A DNA stretch of 64,000 bases from Planctomycetota bacterium (lineage in GTDB: Bacteria > Planctomycetota > J058). The DNA lies in assembly GCA_019636275.1 (NCBI GenBank), contig JAHBXY010000025.1:1-64000 (forward strand), given 5' to 3'. Below, piece after piece: positions 16,112 through 24,348 of the stretch. The translations under genes were made by a program, and so were the position numbers. Under the pieces are notes generated by a model that ran no database searches, was not told the DNA's origin, and saw only the letters and a program-made list of their open reading frames with translations. How positions within the stretch are numbered: the stretch's first letter is position 1; each line of letters opens with the position of its first letter.

Positions 16112-18280
16112 TCAGCCGCCCGGGCCGCCGAGCCAGCTCAGCGGCACGACCTGCGTCGGGAGCTCGTCGGACCGGGCCTCGTACGCCGCCCGCCACCGGT
16201 CGCCGGGGTCGGGGCCGAGCACCGCGGTGAGGACCTTCGCCGCCTCGACGGCCCGCCGCTCGAGGACCTTGGTCAGCGCGTCGGCAGCGCGCGCCCGGTC
16301 GGCCTCGGCCGTGAAGAGCGGCGCGACCGAGTCGGCGATGAACGCCTGGTCGCCCGCCATCTCGAGGAGGCGCGTCGCGGCGAGCGCCGTGCTCGGGTGC
16401 TTGAGGCCCTCGAGCGCCAGGTAGACGTCCGGGTCCACCCAGACCATGTCCTCCTCCGGGTCCTCGCTGGGCAGGAGGACGGCCGGCGGCGCCCCGCCGA
16501 AGACCAGCTCGGCCTTGCCGATCGTGAGCGTGTCGCCCGTCTCGAGGAGGGCCACGATCACCCGCTCGCCGCCGAGCAGCGTGCCGAAGCGGCTCGCGCC
16601 GTCGCGGATGATCAGCCGCCGGTGCAGCCGCTGGATCGTGGCGTGGACGCGCGACACCGAGCGGTTGGCGATGGCGACGGCGCAGCCCTCGTCGCGACCG
16701 ATCGTGAAGACGTCGCGGTCGGCCGGCAGGATGACGTCGCGGACCTCGGGCTCGCCCTTGACCACGCGCAGGGCGGCGGCGCCGACCGGCAGCGAGGCGA
16801 CCGCCTGCTCGGGGAAGTGCGCGTGCGACTGCTCCCAGAACGCGAGCCAGGCGGCCACGTCGTCGCCGAGGTTCTCGTGCGTCATGGAGAAGAGCGTCCC
16901 CGGCAGGCGCGCCGCCGTGCGCCGCTGCGCCTTCTCCATGGCCGCGGCCGCCGCCGCGGCGGTCTCGTCGCCGAAGAGCGGCGCGAGCGCGGCGCGGGCG
17001 GCCTCGACCTTCGCCGCGTTCGGCCGGCGGTCCAGGTCCTCGATCAGCGCCAGCACGCAGCGCCGGTCGGACAGGCGCAGGAGCGCCTCGAACAGGTAGG
17101 CGGGCAGGCGCACGCTCGGGCGCGCCTCGACGGTCACGGCGCTCAGCCGCGCCCCCTGGCCGCCGTCGCGGAAGGTGCAGGCGACCTCGCCGAAGCGCAT
17201 CTCGTCGCCGTCCTTGAGCAGCACGTCGCCCGCGATCTTCATGCTCCCGACCCACGTGCCGCCGGGCGCGCCGAGGTCGCGCACGACCCAGCCGATCGGC
17301 GTCCGGGTGAAGTGGGCGTGCTGCGGCGCGACCGATGCGTCCTGCAGGAGGACGCCGGACGCGTCGTCGCTGCCGACGACGAACTCGCCCCAGGGCATGA
17401 GCAGGTGCCTGAAGCCGTGGCCGTCGACGAGGCACGGCACCTCGACCGGCGCCCCGTCGACCACCCGCTGCAGGTCGTCGGCCAGGGCCTGCGCGTCGGA
17501 GTAGCGGTACTGCCGGTCGGGGATCAGCGCGCGGACGATCACCAGCTCGAGGTCCTCGGGGAGGTCGGGCACGAGCTCGCGGGGCCAGGCGAAGGCGGCG
17601 TCCTTGGCGAGGTTGGAGATCTCCTCGGGGACCGTCCCCGGGAAGGGCAGGCTGCCGGTCACGAGCTGGTAGAGCGTGGCCCCGAGGGCGAACACGTCCG
17701 CGCGCGCGTCGACGTGGTGGTCGCCCCACTGCTCGGGGGCCATGTAGTGCGGCGTCCCGAGGGCCTGCCCGGCCATGGTCAGCCCGTCGTCGGCGGCGAC
17801 GGTCTTCGCCAGGCCGAAGTCGAGGATCTTCACCAGCCCGTCGCGCGTGAGGAGGACGTTGGCCGGCTTGATGTCGCGGTGGATGACGTTGCTCTTGTGC
17901 GCGTGCGCCAGGCCGAGCGCGATGTCGCGCGCCAGCCGGGCGGCCTCGGCGGGGGGGAACGCGCCCTGCGCCGCGAGCTGCTCGTCGAGGGCGCCGCCGT
18001 CGACGAACTCCATGACGATGTAGGGCGCCTCGGCGTCGACGACCGCGTGCACCCCGACGATGTTCGGGTGCTTCACCTGCTCCATGACCCGGGCCTCGCG
18101 CAGGAAGCGCCCGCGCCAGGTCGGGTTCTGCGCCTGCTCGGGGGCCAGGAACTTGACGACCACGGGCGTGTCGTCGCCCGGCCGCCGGGCGAGGTACACG
18201 GAGCCCATGCCCCCCTGGCCGATCTTGCGCTCGAGCGTCCAGCCGGAGCAGTCCTGCCCCGGCAGCGGGTCGTCACTCAC
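16112..18280 (-). CDS. Ser/Thr protein kinase with two FHA domains
   Basis: A 722-residue predicted cytoplasmic protein. The kinase domain occupies about residues 13-275: GQGGMGSVYLA, VVVKF lysine, H134-R-D136 in HRDIKPAN, DFGLAK, APEQ. A first FHA domain follows at about 280-365 (FVVGSDD, APQHAHF, GGTWVG). After a helical middle region a second one lies at about 505-590 (FTIGRDEGC, SRVHATI, RFGTLLGG). The C-terminal 130 residues are helical and have no recognised family. No membrane segment is seen. Kinases carrying their own FHA domains commonly bind their autophosphorylated form or a partner kinase; that role is inferred. The next minus-strand gene upstream (18312-18998) also has an FHA domain, and 31 bp separate them, so an operon is likely. 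Confidence 0.88.
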   Translation of the reverse strand: MSDDPLPGQDCSGWTLERKIGQGGMGSVYLARRPGDDTPVVVKFLAPEQAQNPTWRGRFLREARVMEQVKHPNIVGVHAVVDAEAPYIVMEFVDGGALDEQLAAQGAFPPAEAARLARDIALGLAHAHKSNVIHRDIKPANVLLTRDGLVKILDFGLAKTVAADDGLTMAGQALGTPHYMAPEQWGDHHVDARADVFALGATLYQLVTGSLPFPGTVPEEISNLAKDAAFAWPRELVPDLPEDLELVIVRALIPDRQYRYSDAQALADDLQRVVDGAPVEVPCLVDGHGFRHLLMPWGEFVVGSDDASGVLLQDASVAPQHAHFTRTPIGWVVRDLGAPGGTWVGSMKIAGDVLLKDGDEMRFGEVACTFRDGGQGARLSAVTVEARPSVRLPAYLFEALLRLSDRRCVLALIEDLDRRPNAAKVEAARAALAPLFGDETAAAAAAAMEKAQRRTAARLPGTLFSMTHENLGDDVAAWLAFWEQSHAHFPEQAVASLPVGAAALRVVKGEPEVRDVILPADRDVFTIGRDEGCAVAIANRSVSRVHATIQRLHRRLIIRDGASRFGTLLGGERVIVALLETGDTLTIGKAELVFGGAPPAVLLPSEDPEEDMVWVDPDVYLALEGLKHPSTALAATRLLEMAGDQAFIADSVAPLFTAEADRARAADALTKVLERRAVEAAKVLTAVLGPDPGDRWRAAYEARSDELPTQVVPLSWLGGPGG

Positions 18281-18311
18281 GGTGCTGATCTCCCGGAGAA
18301 GCGCAGGGGCG

Positions 18312-18998
18312 CTACGCGCCCTCGTCCTGACGCCGGCTCGCCTCCATGAGGATCGCCGTGACGGGCGCCTGGACGTCGGCCGGGCGGTTCGCGTCGAAGC
18401 CGGGGCCGAACGAGAACTGCCCGTCCTTCTCGCGCAGGAGCAGGTAGATCGCCTCGACGCCCGTGACGTCCTCCGCCTCGGCGTACACCGGACGCCCCTC
18501 GCGGAAGCCGACGCTGCCGGTCGCGTCCGACCCGAACACCTCGAGGACGCCGGTCTTCTGGTTGAACTCGAGCGTCTGCAGCAGCTCGAACAGGCTCACC
18601 TGGTCGAGGCGCCCGGCCATGGCGTCCGCGAGCATCGGCGCCGTGAGCAGGTTCGCGTCCGCGGCCGGCGCGGCGGGCCCCTTGCGCAGGTCGCGGTAGG
18701 TGCACAGGTAGGGCCCGACGCTCACCTCGTCGCCGTCCTCGAGCACGTGCGGCTTCGCGAGGCGCTTGCCGCCGACCAGCGTCCCGTTCGACGAGCCCAG
18801 GTCCGTGAGCACGGGGCGCCCCTGCGGGTCCCAGGTGATCTCGGCGTGCTTGCGGGAGACGCGCGACGACGGGATCGTCAGCATGGCCTCCTCGCGGCCG
18901 ATGGTGAACACCTGGCCGGGCTGCAGGACGAGCGGGGCGGCGCCGACGCGCTGGAGGACGTGCGGGGAGCGCGGGGGCGCGCCGCCCTGAGCGGCCAA
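18312..18998 (-). CDS. FHA / DUF4388 protein
   Basis: A 228-residue frame from a TTG at 18996-18998. The FHA domain covers about 22-100 (FTIGREEAM, SRKHAEI, GSSNGTLVGG) and a DUF4388 domain about 128-205 (SLFELLQTLEFNQKTGVLEV). The TTG start is weak. The zinc-ribbon frame at 19176-19397 is in the same phase and ends 178 bp upstream, and the complete paralog at 14172 joins these same domains in one chain. The two frames may therefore be one gene broken in its low-complexity linker. Likely role: a phospho-Thr-reading adaptor, cotranscribed with the double-FHA kinase downstream. Confidence 0.78.
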   Translation of the reverse strand: MAAQGGAPPRSPHVLQRVGAAPLVLQPGQVFTIGREEAMLTIPSSRVSRKHAEITWDPQGRPVLTDLGSSNGTLVGGKRLAKPHVLEDGDEVSVGPYLCTYRDLRKGPAAPAADANLLTAPMLADAMAGRLDQVSLFELLQTLEFNQKTGVLEVFGSDATGSVGFREGRPVYAEAEDVTGVEAIYLLLREKDGQFSFGPGFDANRPADVQAPVTAILMEASRRQDEGA

Positions 18999-19175
18999 CG
19001 CAGCCAGGCAGCGAGACCACTCAGGACAAGGCAGGAGCGCCGCCAGGCAGGCGCGCGGGCCGCCAGGACGCGGCGGCGCGCCCGGGCGAGGCGGTCCCGC
19101 CCGGGCGAGGGCGGCGCACCGGCAGCCGGGGCGGCGCCAGGAGCCTAGGTCCCCGTCGGACGCGGCGGCGAAACT

Positions 19176-19397
19176 TCAGCTTCCCGGTCTTCGTGCTGCT
19201 GCTCGATTCGCTGCGCCGGCGGGCGCCGCCGCCGGCGCGCCGCCGAGCGGCGCGCCGCACTCGACGCAGAACTTCGAGCCGGGCGGGCTCGCCGTCGAGT
19301 TGCACGCGCCGCAGGCGGCGGCGAGCGGGCCGCCGCACTCCGAGCAGAACCGGCCCCCCGGCGGGTTGTCGAAGCCGCACTTCGCGCAGGCGCTCAT
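19176..19397 (-). CDS. Small double zinc-ribbon protein
   Basis: A 73-residue protein with two zinc ribbons of the CxxC-x10-CxxC type (CAKCG...CSECG and CGACN...CVECG), followed by an Ala/Pro-rich tail. It starts at ATG 19395-19397. It is in phase with the FHA/DUF4388 frame downstream, and the tail looks like the beginning of a linker. It is therefore probably the N-terminus of that protein, separated by a frame break, although it could be an independent small protein. Confidence 0.6.
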   Translation of the reverse strand: MSACAKCGFDNPPGGRFCSECGGPLAAACGACNSTASPPGSKFCVECGAPLGGAPAAAPAGAANRAAARRPGS

Positions 19398-19431
19398 CGC
19401 TGATCCCCCCGCGCGGGAGTGTGACCTCGAA

Positions 19432-20574
19432 CTACCCGGCGCGCCAGCATCGGAAGCGATCGCCGAGGGCCAGCCAGGCCAGGGCCGCCCCCGCCAGGAG
19501 CGACGTGCCGGCGGCGGCCGCCGCCGGCCAGCGGGGCGCCGGCAGGGCGACCACGACCAGCGTGACCACGAGCAGCCAGGCCGCCTGCAGGCCGAGGTGA
19601 GGGCGCGCGTCGAGCCCGCGCGACCAGCAGAAGTAGCGCACCTCGAGGGTCGCCGCCAGCGCGCCCGCCGCGACGAGCGCCCACGCGGCGGCCGCCGGGT
19701 CGAGCCAGGAGACCGCCGGGAGCGGGAGCCCGACGAGCAGCGCCGCGGCCGCCGCCAGCGCCGCCCAGGCGGTCGCGCCCCGGCGGGCCGCGAGCCGCGG
19801 CGACCCCTCGCCGCGGGCGTAGGCGCCGTAGTGCCGCTGGACCGCCACGTTGGCGAGCTGGAGCCCGGCCTCGCCCACGAGCACGGCGTAGGTGAGCGCG
19901 TCGGCCGCGGCGTCGCCCACGGCGCTCGGGAGCCACCCCAGGGCCCGGACCTGCGCGATGAGGAGCAGGCTGGCCGCGAGCTTGTGCACCCCCCCGCTCA
20001 GACGCGAGCGCAGGGCCACGGCCGGCGCGGCCGGGCGCCGCTGGAGGAGGCCGGCGGCGACGCCGGCGCCGAGGGCGACGAGCGCCTGGGCGCCGGCGCC
20101 GAGCAGGACGAGGCCCTGGCCGTCGATCGCCGGCATGCAGGCCGCGCCCCCGAGGAGCAGCACCGGCGGGGCGTTGATCACCCACTCGTAGAGGGCGGGC
20201 GAGAGGGTGCGCAGGAGGCCGATCAGGACGAGCGTCCCCGCGAGCACGAGGGCGGCGCACACGACGGCCAGCGCGTCCGACGAGCCGGCGCCGGCCGCGA
20301 GCGCCGCTCCGCCCAGCGCGACGCCCCCGAGCAGGGGGTAGAGGCTCACGCGGTGGAGGCTGCGGGCCGTCGCCACGTCGCCGCGCACCACGAGGGGGAG
20401 CTCGTCGTCGAGGCCCAAGCAGAGGAGGCGTCCCAGGAGCGTCGCGGCGGTCGTCAGCAGCAGGTAGCGGGTCACCTCGCCCGGGGCGAGCCCGGGGAGC
20501 ACCGCCACGAGGAGCCCCAGGCGAGCGGCCAGCCCCACGAAGCGCCGCGCCAGCCCCTCGGCGACTCCCGTCAC
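19432..20574 (-). CDS. Polytopic membrane protein, flippase-like
   Basis: A 380-residue, strongly hydrophobic protein with about ten to twelve predicted membrane segments spread along its length. The GTG start at 20572-20574 overlaps the stop of the O-antigen-ligase gene by four bases, so the two are translationally coupled; the longer frame upstream is a shadow of that gene. Position next to a ligase/polymerase and length suggest a Wzx-like lipid-linked oligosaccharide flippase or related polysaccharide membrane protein. No family signature is clear enough to be sure. Confidence 0.65.
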   Translation of the reverse strand: MTGVAEGLARRFVGLAARLGLLVAVLPGLAPGEVTRYLLLTTAATLLGRLLCLGLDDELPLVVRGDVATARSLHRVSLYPLLGGVALGGAALAAGAGSSDALAVVCAALVLAGTLVLIGLLRTLSPALYEWVINAPPVLLLGGAACMPAIDGQGLVLLGAGAQALVALGAGVAAGLLQRRPAAPAVALRSRLSGGVHKLAASLLLIAQVRALGWLPSAVGDAAADALTYAVLVGEAGLQLANVAVQRHYGAYARGEGSPRLAARRGATAWAALAAAAALLVGLPLPAVSWLDPAAAAWALVAAGALAATLEVRYFCWSRGLDARPHLGLQAAWLLVVTLVVVALPAPRWPAAAAAGTSLLAGAALAWLALGDRFRCWRAG

Positions 20575-21842
20575 GTGGCTGCGGCCTCGTCGGCCGGTCG
20601 CTCCTCGGCGCGATGCGCGAGGCCGGCGGCGACCGCGATCAGGCCCCACGTGAGGAGGCCGCGCGAGTCGTACAGGTCCCCGCTGAGCTGGGCCGAGCCG
20701 AGCAGGACCACCCACACTGCGATGGCCACCGGGTCGAGCGGGCGCAGGTGCGCCACCAGCGCGGCCCAGCGCCCGGCGACGGCGAGGAGGAGCGCGAGGC
20801 CCACCAACCCGGCCTCGCAGGCGACCTCCAGGGGCAGGTTGTGGGGGTAGATGATCCCGGTCAGGGCGGGGTAGCCGGCGAGCCCTACCCCGCGGATCGG
20901 CGCCGTCCAGGTGAGCTCGAGCGCGAGGTCGAAGAAGAGGTCGCGGTAGCCCATATGACCCTGCGCCAGGGTGCGGTCGAGGAAGCGCTGCGCGAACAGG
21001 TCGCGGGCGGCCTCCCAGAGGCGGGGCTCAATCACGAACACCGCCCCGGCGGCCAGGGCGACCCCGATGGGGATCGCCGCCCGGCGGCTCAGGCCGCGGC
21101 CCGAGAGGAGCGAGAACGTCGCGAGCCCCGCGAGCGTTGCGCCGAGGGCGCCGCGCGAGCCGGATAGGAGGACGTGGACGCCGGCGAGCCCCGCGAGCGC
21201 CAGCCACGCCCGTCCGAGCCCCGCCTGCCAGGCTCCCAGCGCGAGGAGCCCCAGCACGCCCATGTTGCGCCCGAAGACGTTGGGGCCGCCCCCGAGGGCG
21301 GCGGCCCGCCCCGTCTGCTCCGTCATGACGCCAACCGCCGCGAGCACCGTTAGGCCCACCGTGGCTGCCGCGAGGAAGCCGCTCCGGCAGGCCCGGGCCT
21401 CGCCGCGCCAGATCCCGCCGGCGAGGCCGGCACCGCCGGCGGCGAGGATGACCACCTCGAGGGCCTTCTGGCGGGCGAGGTCCGGTTCCGGGGCCCACAG
21501 CGCCGAGGCCAGCATCCAGACGAACCAGGCCGTGGCGAGGCCGAGGAACCAGCGCCAGCGCCGCCGCGCCCCCTCGGGGTGAGGTCGAGGGGCGTTGAGC
21601 AGGACGACGATCCCGCCCAAGATGAGGACCGCGGCAGCCGCCGCGGCGCGCGGTTGGAGCCACGGCGGCACGTCGGCCTGGCCCTCCCCCCCCTCGAGGC
21701 GCCCCGGCGCCCAGCGCCCGACTAACCACAGGAACGCCGAGAGCGCGCCGACGGCGGCGCTGAAGGGCGCCCAGGTGGCTGCCCGAAGGTTACTGAGGGG
21801 TATCCCCGGGCCGTTCCGTTCTGGTATCACCCCCGGCCGCAT
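20571..21842 (-). CDS. O-antigen ligase/polymerase-family membrane protein (Wzy_C)
   Basis: About 423 residues with roughly eleven membrane segments. Family hallmarks are GPNVFGRNMG (periplasmic-loop region), GSRGALG, and a later loop with YPHNLPLE preceding the last helices. Such proteins polymerise repeat units or transfer the glycan to an acceptor on the outer face of the inner membrane. The start is uncertain: the in-frame ATG at 21840-21842 shares the sequence CATG with the start of the divergent barrel gene at 21841, leaving no room for promoters outside the genes. A later non-ATG start is possible. Confidence 0.8.
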   Translation of the reverse strand: MRPGVIPERNGPGIPLSNLRAATWAPFSAAVGALSAFLWLVGRWAPGRLEGGEGQADVPPWLQPRAAAAAAVLILGGIVVLLNAPRPHPEGARRRWRWFLGLATAWFVWMLASALWAPEPDLARQKALEVVILAAGGAGLAGGIWRGEARACRSGFLAAATVGLTVLAAVGVMTEQTGRAAALGGGPNVFGRNMGVLGLLALGAWQAGLGRAWLALAGLAGVHVLLSGSRGALGATLAGLATFSLLSGRGLSRRAAIPIGVALAAGAVFVIEPRLWEAARDLFAQRFLDRTLAQGHMGYRDLFFDLALELTWTAPIRGVGLAGYPALTGIIYPHNLPLEVACEAGLVGLALLLAVAGRWAALVAHLRPLDPVAIAVWVVLLGSAQLSGDLYDSRGLLTWGLIAVAAGLAHRAEERPADEAAAT

Positions 21843-23046
21843 GGCTGCATGCACCTACCCCTCGTCTCCCGGGCTGCTCGTTGTGCTCCTCGCCGTCTTC
21901 GGGGCGACGACCGCCTCCGCGCAGGACATCACGTTGCCGCCGCTCCCGCTCGACGACCGCCGGGGCGTCGAGGCGACCCCCTGGCTGACCCTCAAGCCGT
22001 ACCTGCGCACCGGCGCCTACTACACGAACAACGTCTTCCAGCAGCGCAGCGCGCGGCGCGCGGGGGATACGATCTTCTACGCGATCCCGGGCCTGGACGC
22101 CTACCTCGAGGGCAGCGGAGGCTGGATCGAGGTGGGCTACGCGCCCACGTTCCTGGCCTTCGCCAGGCATGGGGGCAGCGATACGGTCGAGCACCGCCTG
22201 CGTTACGTCGGCCAGGCGGAGGTCGGCGCGCTGACGGTCAACTCGAGCGGCACGGCCAACTGGGCGGTGTTCAACACGGACCCGCAGTTCACCGGCCGCG
22301 TGCGCAACTTCCAGGGCGCGACGAACCTCGACCTGGACTATGCCTTCACCCCGCTCCTGGGGGCCAAGGCGACCGCGTTCGCCGCGGAGTCGCGCAACTT
22401 CCCGGACGTGCTCGAACCCACGAACACGCAGGAGTGGGGCGGCGGCAGCTACGCGACGGTCTCGCCCAACCTGCGCCAGCCGCTCAAGCTCATCGTCGGG
22501 AGCACCTTCCGAGAGATCCACTACATGGACCAACGCGCCCGGCTCCCCGACCTGAGCCTGGCGGGCGCCGTGGCGGGCGCCAAGCTCGAGGTCGACGAGT
22601 GGCTCCGGGTCGACCTCCTCGCGGGCGTGGAGGTCCCCTGGGTCAAGAAGCGCAACGGGCTTTCGCGCGACGTGGACCTCGACCCCGGCCCGATCGTCAA
22701 CCTGACCGCCACGCTGATCCCCGTCGAGGGCACCACGCTGCTGGTGGCCCTCCGTCACCGGCTCGAGGCGTCGGCCGCTGCGGCGTACCAGCGCGCCACG
22801 ACGCTCAGCGCCACGCTGACCCAGGCGCTGCCGTACGACCTCGAGCTCCAGCTCGTCGCGAGCTGGCGGCACCAGGACCCCCGTCGCCGCGCCGAGCTGC
22901 GCACGCAGAGCTACCGGGCCACGCTCGCCTGGAAGCCCTGGGAGCACGTCGAGCTGGGCGTCCAGGCGGGGTACACCCGGTCCGACGTCCGCAACGGCGG
23001 GTTCGAGGCGATGACCCTGGGCGCGGCGCTGACGCTCAAGCTCTGA
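21841..23046 (+). CDS. Secreted outer-membrane beta-barrel protein
   Basis: A 401-residue protein with a clear signal peptide (hydrophobic LLVVLLAVFGATTASA, cleavage before QD at about residue 29). The remainder shows alternating polar/hydrophobic strands with many aromatic ends, terminating in LGAALTLKL, as expected for an outer-membrane barrel. Similar barrels of the BBP2/porin type occur in exopolysaccharide loci, where they may be export pores or assembly partners. It lies between the ligase and a glycosyltransferase, which supports such a role. The substrate is unknown. Confidence 0.75.
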   Translation: MAACTYPSSPGLLVVLLAVFGATTASAQDITLPPLPLDDRRGVEATPWLTLKPYLRTGAYYTNNVFQQRSARRAGDTIFYAIPGLDAYLEGSGGWIEVGYAPTFLAFARHGGSDTVEHRLRYVGQAEVGALTVNSSGTANWAVFNTDPQFTGRVRNFQGATNLDLDYAFTPLLGAKATAFAAESRNFPDVLEPTNTQEWGGGSYATVSPNLRQPLKLIVGSTFREIHYMDQRARLPDLSLAGAVAGAKLEVDEWLRVDLLAGVEVPWVKKRNGLSRDVDLDPGPIVNLTATLIPVEGTTLLVALRHRLEASAAAAYQRATTLSATLTQALPYDLELQLVASWRHQDPRRRAELRTQSYRATLAWKPWEHVELGVQAGYTRSDVRNGGFEAMTLGAALTLKL

Positions 23047-23084
23047 TCTCATGACGTCTCTGATCTGATGACATAAGGACCGCG

Positions 23085-24323
23085 ATGCGCATCCTCGTCG
23101 TCAGCGAGCGCTACCGTCCGGAGATCACTCCGGCCTCCTTTCGCATCGCCGAGCACGCCGCCCGGTGGCTCGAGCGCGGGCACGAGGTGACGGTGCTCAC
23201 ATCGGTCCCGAACCACCCCCGGGGCGAGGTCTTCCCGGGCTACCGCAACCTCCCCTACCAGGTCGAGGACCTCGACGGCGTCCGGGTGGTGCGCGTGTGG
23301 TCGTACCTGGCGCCGGCGACAGGGACGGTCCGGCGATCCCTCGACTACATGAGCTTCACGGCGTCTGCCGTCGCGGCCACCCCCCTGCTGCCGCCGTTCG
23401 ACGTGGCGCTCGGGACGTCGCCTACGCTCGCCGCCGCCGCGGCCGCCCGCGTGATCGCCCGCATCCGCCGCCGACCGTGGGTGTTCGAGGTCCGCGACCC
23501 GTGGCCGGCGGCGATCAGGTCGCTCGGGGCGATGCGCTCCGCCGCCCTCCTCCGGGCGCTCGAGCGGCTGGAGCTGGCCCTCTACGCGAGCGCCGCGCGC
23601 GTGGTCTGCGCCTTCCCTGCCATCCAGGAGGATATCGTCCGGCGGGGCGTGGCCCGCGCGAAGACGGCGGTGGTCACGAACGGCGCCGACCTGCGGCGCT
23701 TCGATCCGGAGCGGGTGCAACCGGCCGACCTGAGCGCGGAGCTGGGCGTGCCCCCCGACGCCTTCGTCGTCGGCTACGCCGGCACCATCGGACTCGCGCA
23801 GGACCTCGAGGTCCTGGCCCGGGCGGCGGCGCTCCTGCGCGACGACCCGCGCGTGTGGTTCGTCGTCCTGGGGGAGGGGGCGCGCCGGGCCGCGCTCGAG
23901 GCCGAGGCGGCCCGCCTCCGCCTCGAGCGCTTCATCGTGCGCGACTTCGTCCCGTTCCAGCGGATTGCCGCGTTCCTGGCCGCCTTTCACGTGAGCGTCG
24001 TCCACCAGACCCTGCTCCCCGTGTTCCGCGGCATGCTCCCGTCGAAGCTCTTCGAGCTCCTGGCCATGGGCGTGCCGGTGCTGATCGGGGTCGAGGGCCA
24101 CGCCGCCGACCTCGTCGAGGGCGCCGGCTGCGGGGTCTCGGTCGCGCAGGGCGACGAGCGCGCGCTGGCGAGGGCGATCGCCGCGCTGGTGGACGACCCT
24201 GAGCGCCGCCGCGCAATGAGCGAGGCCGGACGACGGCTCGGCCGGGAGTTCGACCGCACACACCTCGCCGACCGCCTGCTCTCGCTCCTCGAGGAGGTCG
24301 CGGGTGGCGTCCCGGTCGCGTGA
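23085..24323 (+). CDS. Glycosyltransferase family 4 (WbuB-like)
   Basis: A 412-residue GT-B enzyme that transfers a sugar from a nucleotide donor to a lipid-linked glycan at the cytoplasmic face. Visible features are the N-terminal ILVVSERYRPE with PNHPRGEVFPGYR, typical of WbuB/WcaI-like GT4 enzymes. The donor-binding half has NGADLRRF, VGYAGTIGLAQDLE, LGEGARRAALE and the PSKLFELLAMGVPVL motif with its conserved Glu. The start ATG 23085 has AAGGA upstream. It follows the barrel gene by 38 bp, which contain a short imperfect direct repeat (TCTGATCT). Convergent with the ligase/TPR gene. Confidence 0.88.
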   Translation: MRILVVSERYRPEITPASFRIAEHAARWLERGHEVTVLTSVPNHPRGEVFPGYRNLPYQVEDLDGVRVVRVWSYLAPATGTVRRSLDYMSFTASAVAATPLLPPFDVALGTSPTLAAAAAARVIARIRRRPWVFEVRDPWPAAIRSLGAMRSAALLRALERLELALYASAARVVCAFPAIQEDIVRRGVARAKTAVVTNGADLRRFDPERVQPADLSAELGVPPDAFVVGYAGTIGLAQDLEVLARAAALLRDDPRVWFVVLGEGARRAALEAEAARLRLERFIVRDFVPFQRIAAFLAAFHVSVVHQTLLPVFRGMLPSKLFELLAMGVPVLIGVEGHAADLVEGAGCGVSVAQGDERALARAIAALVDDPERRRAMSEAGRRLGREFDRTHLADRLLSLLEEVAGGVPVA

Positions 24324-24348
24324 TCGACCGCGACCAGGGGCGCGTCGC

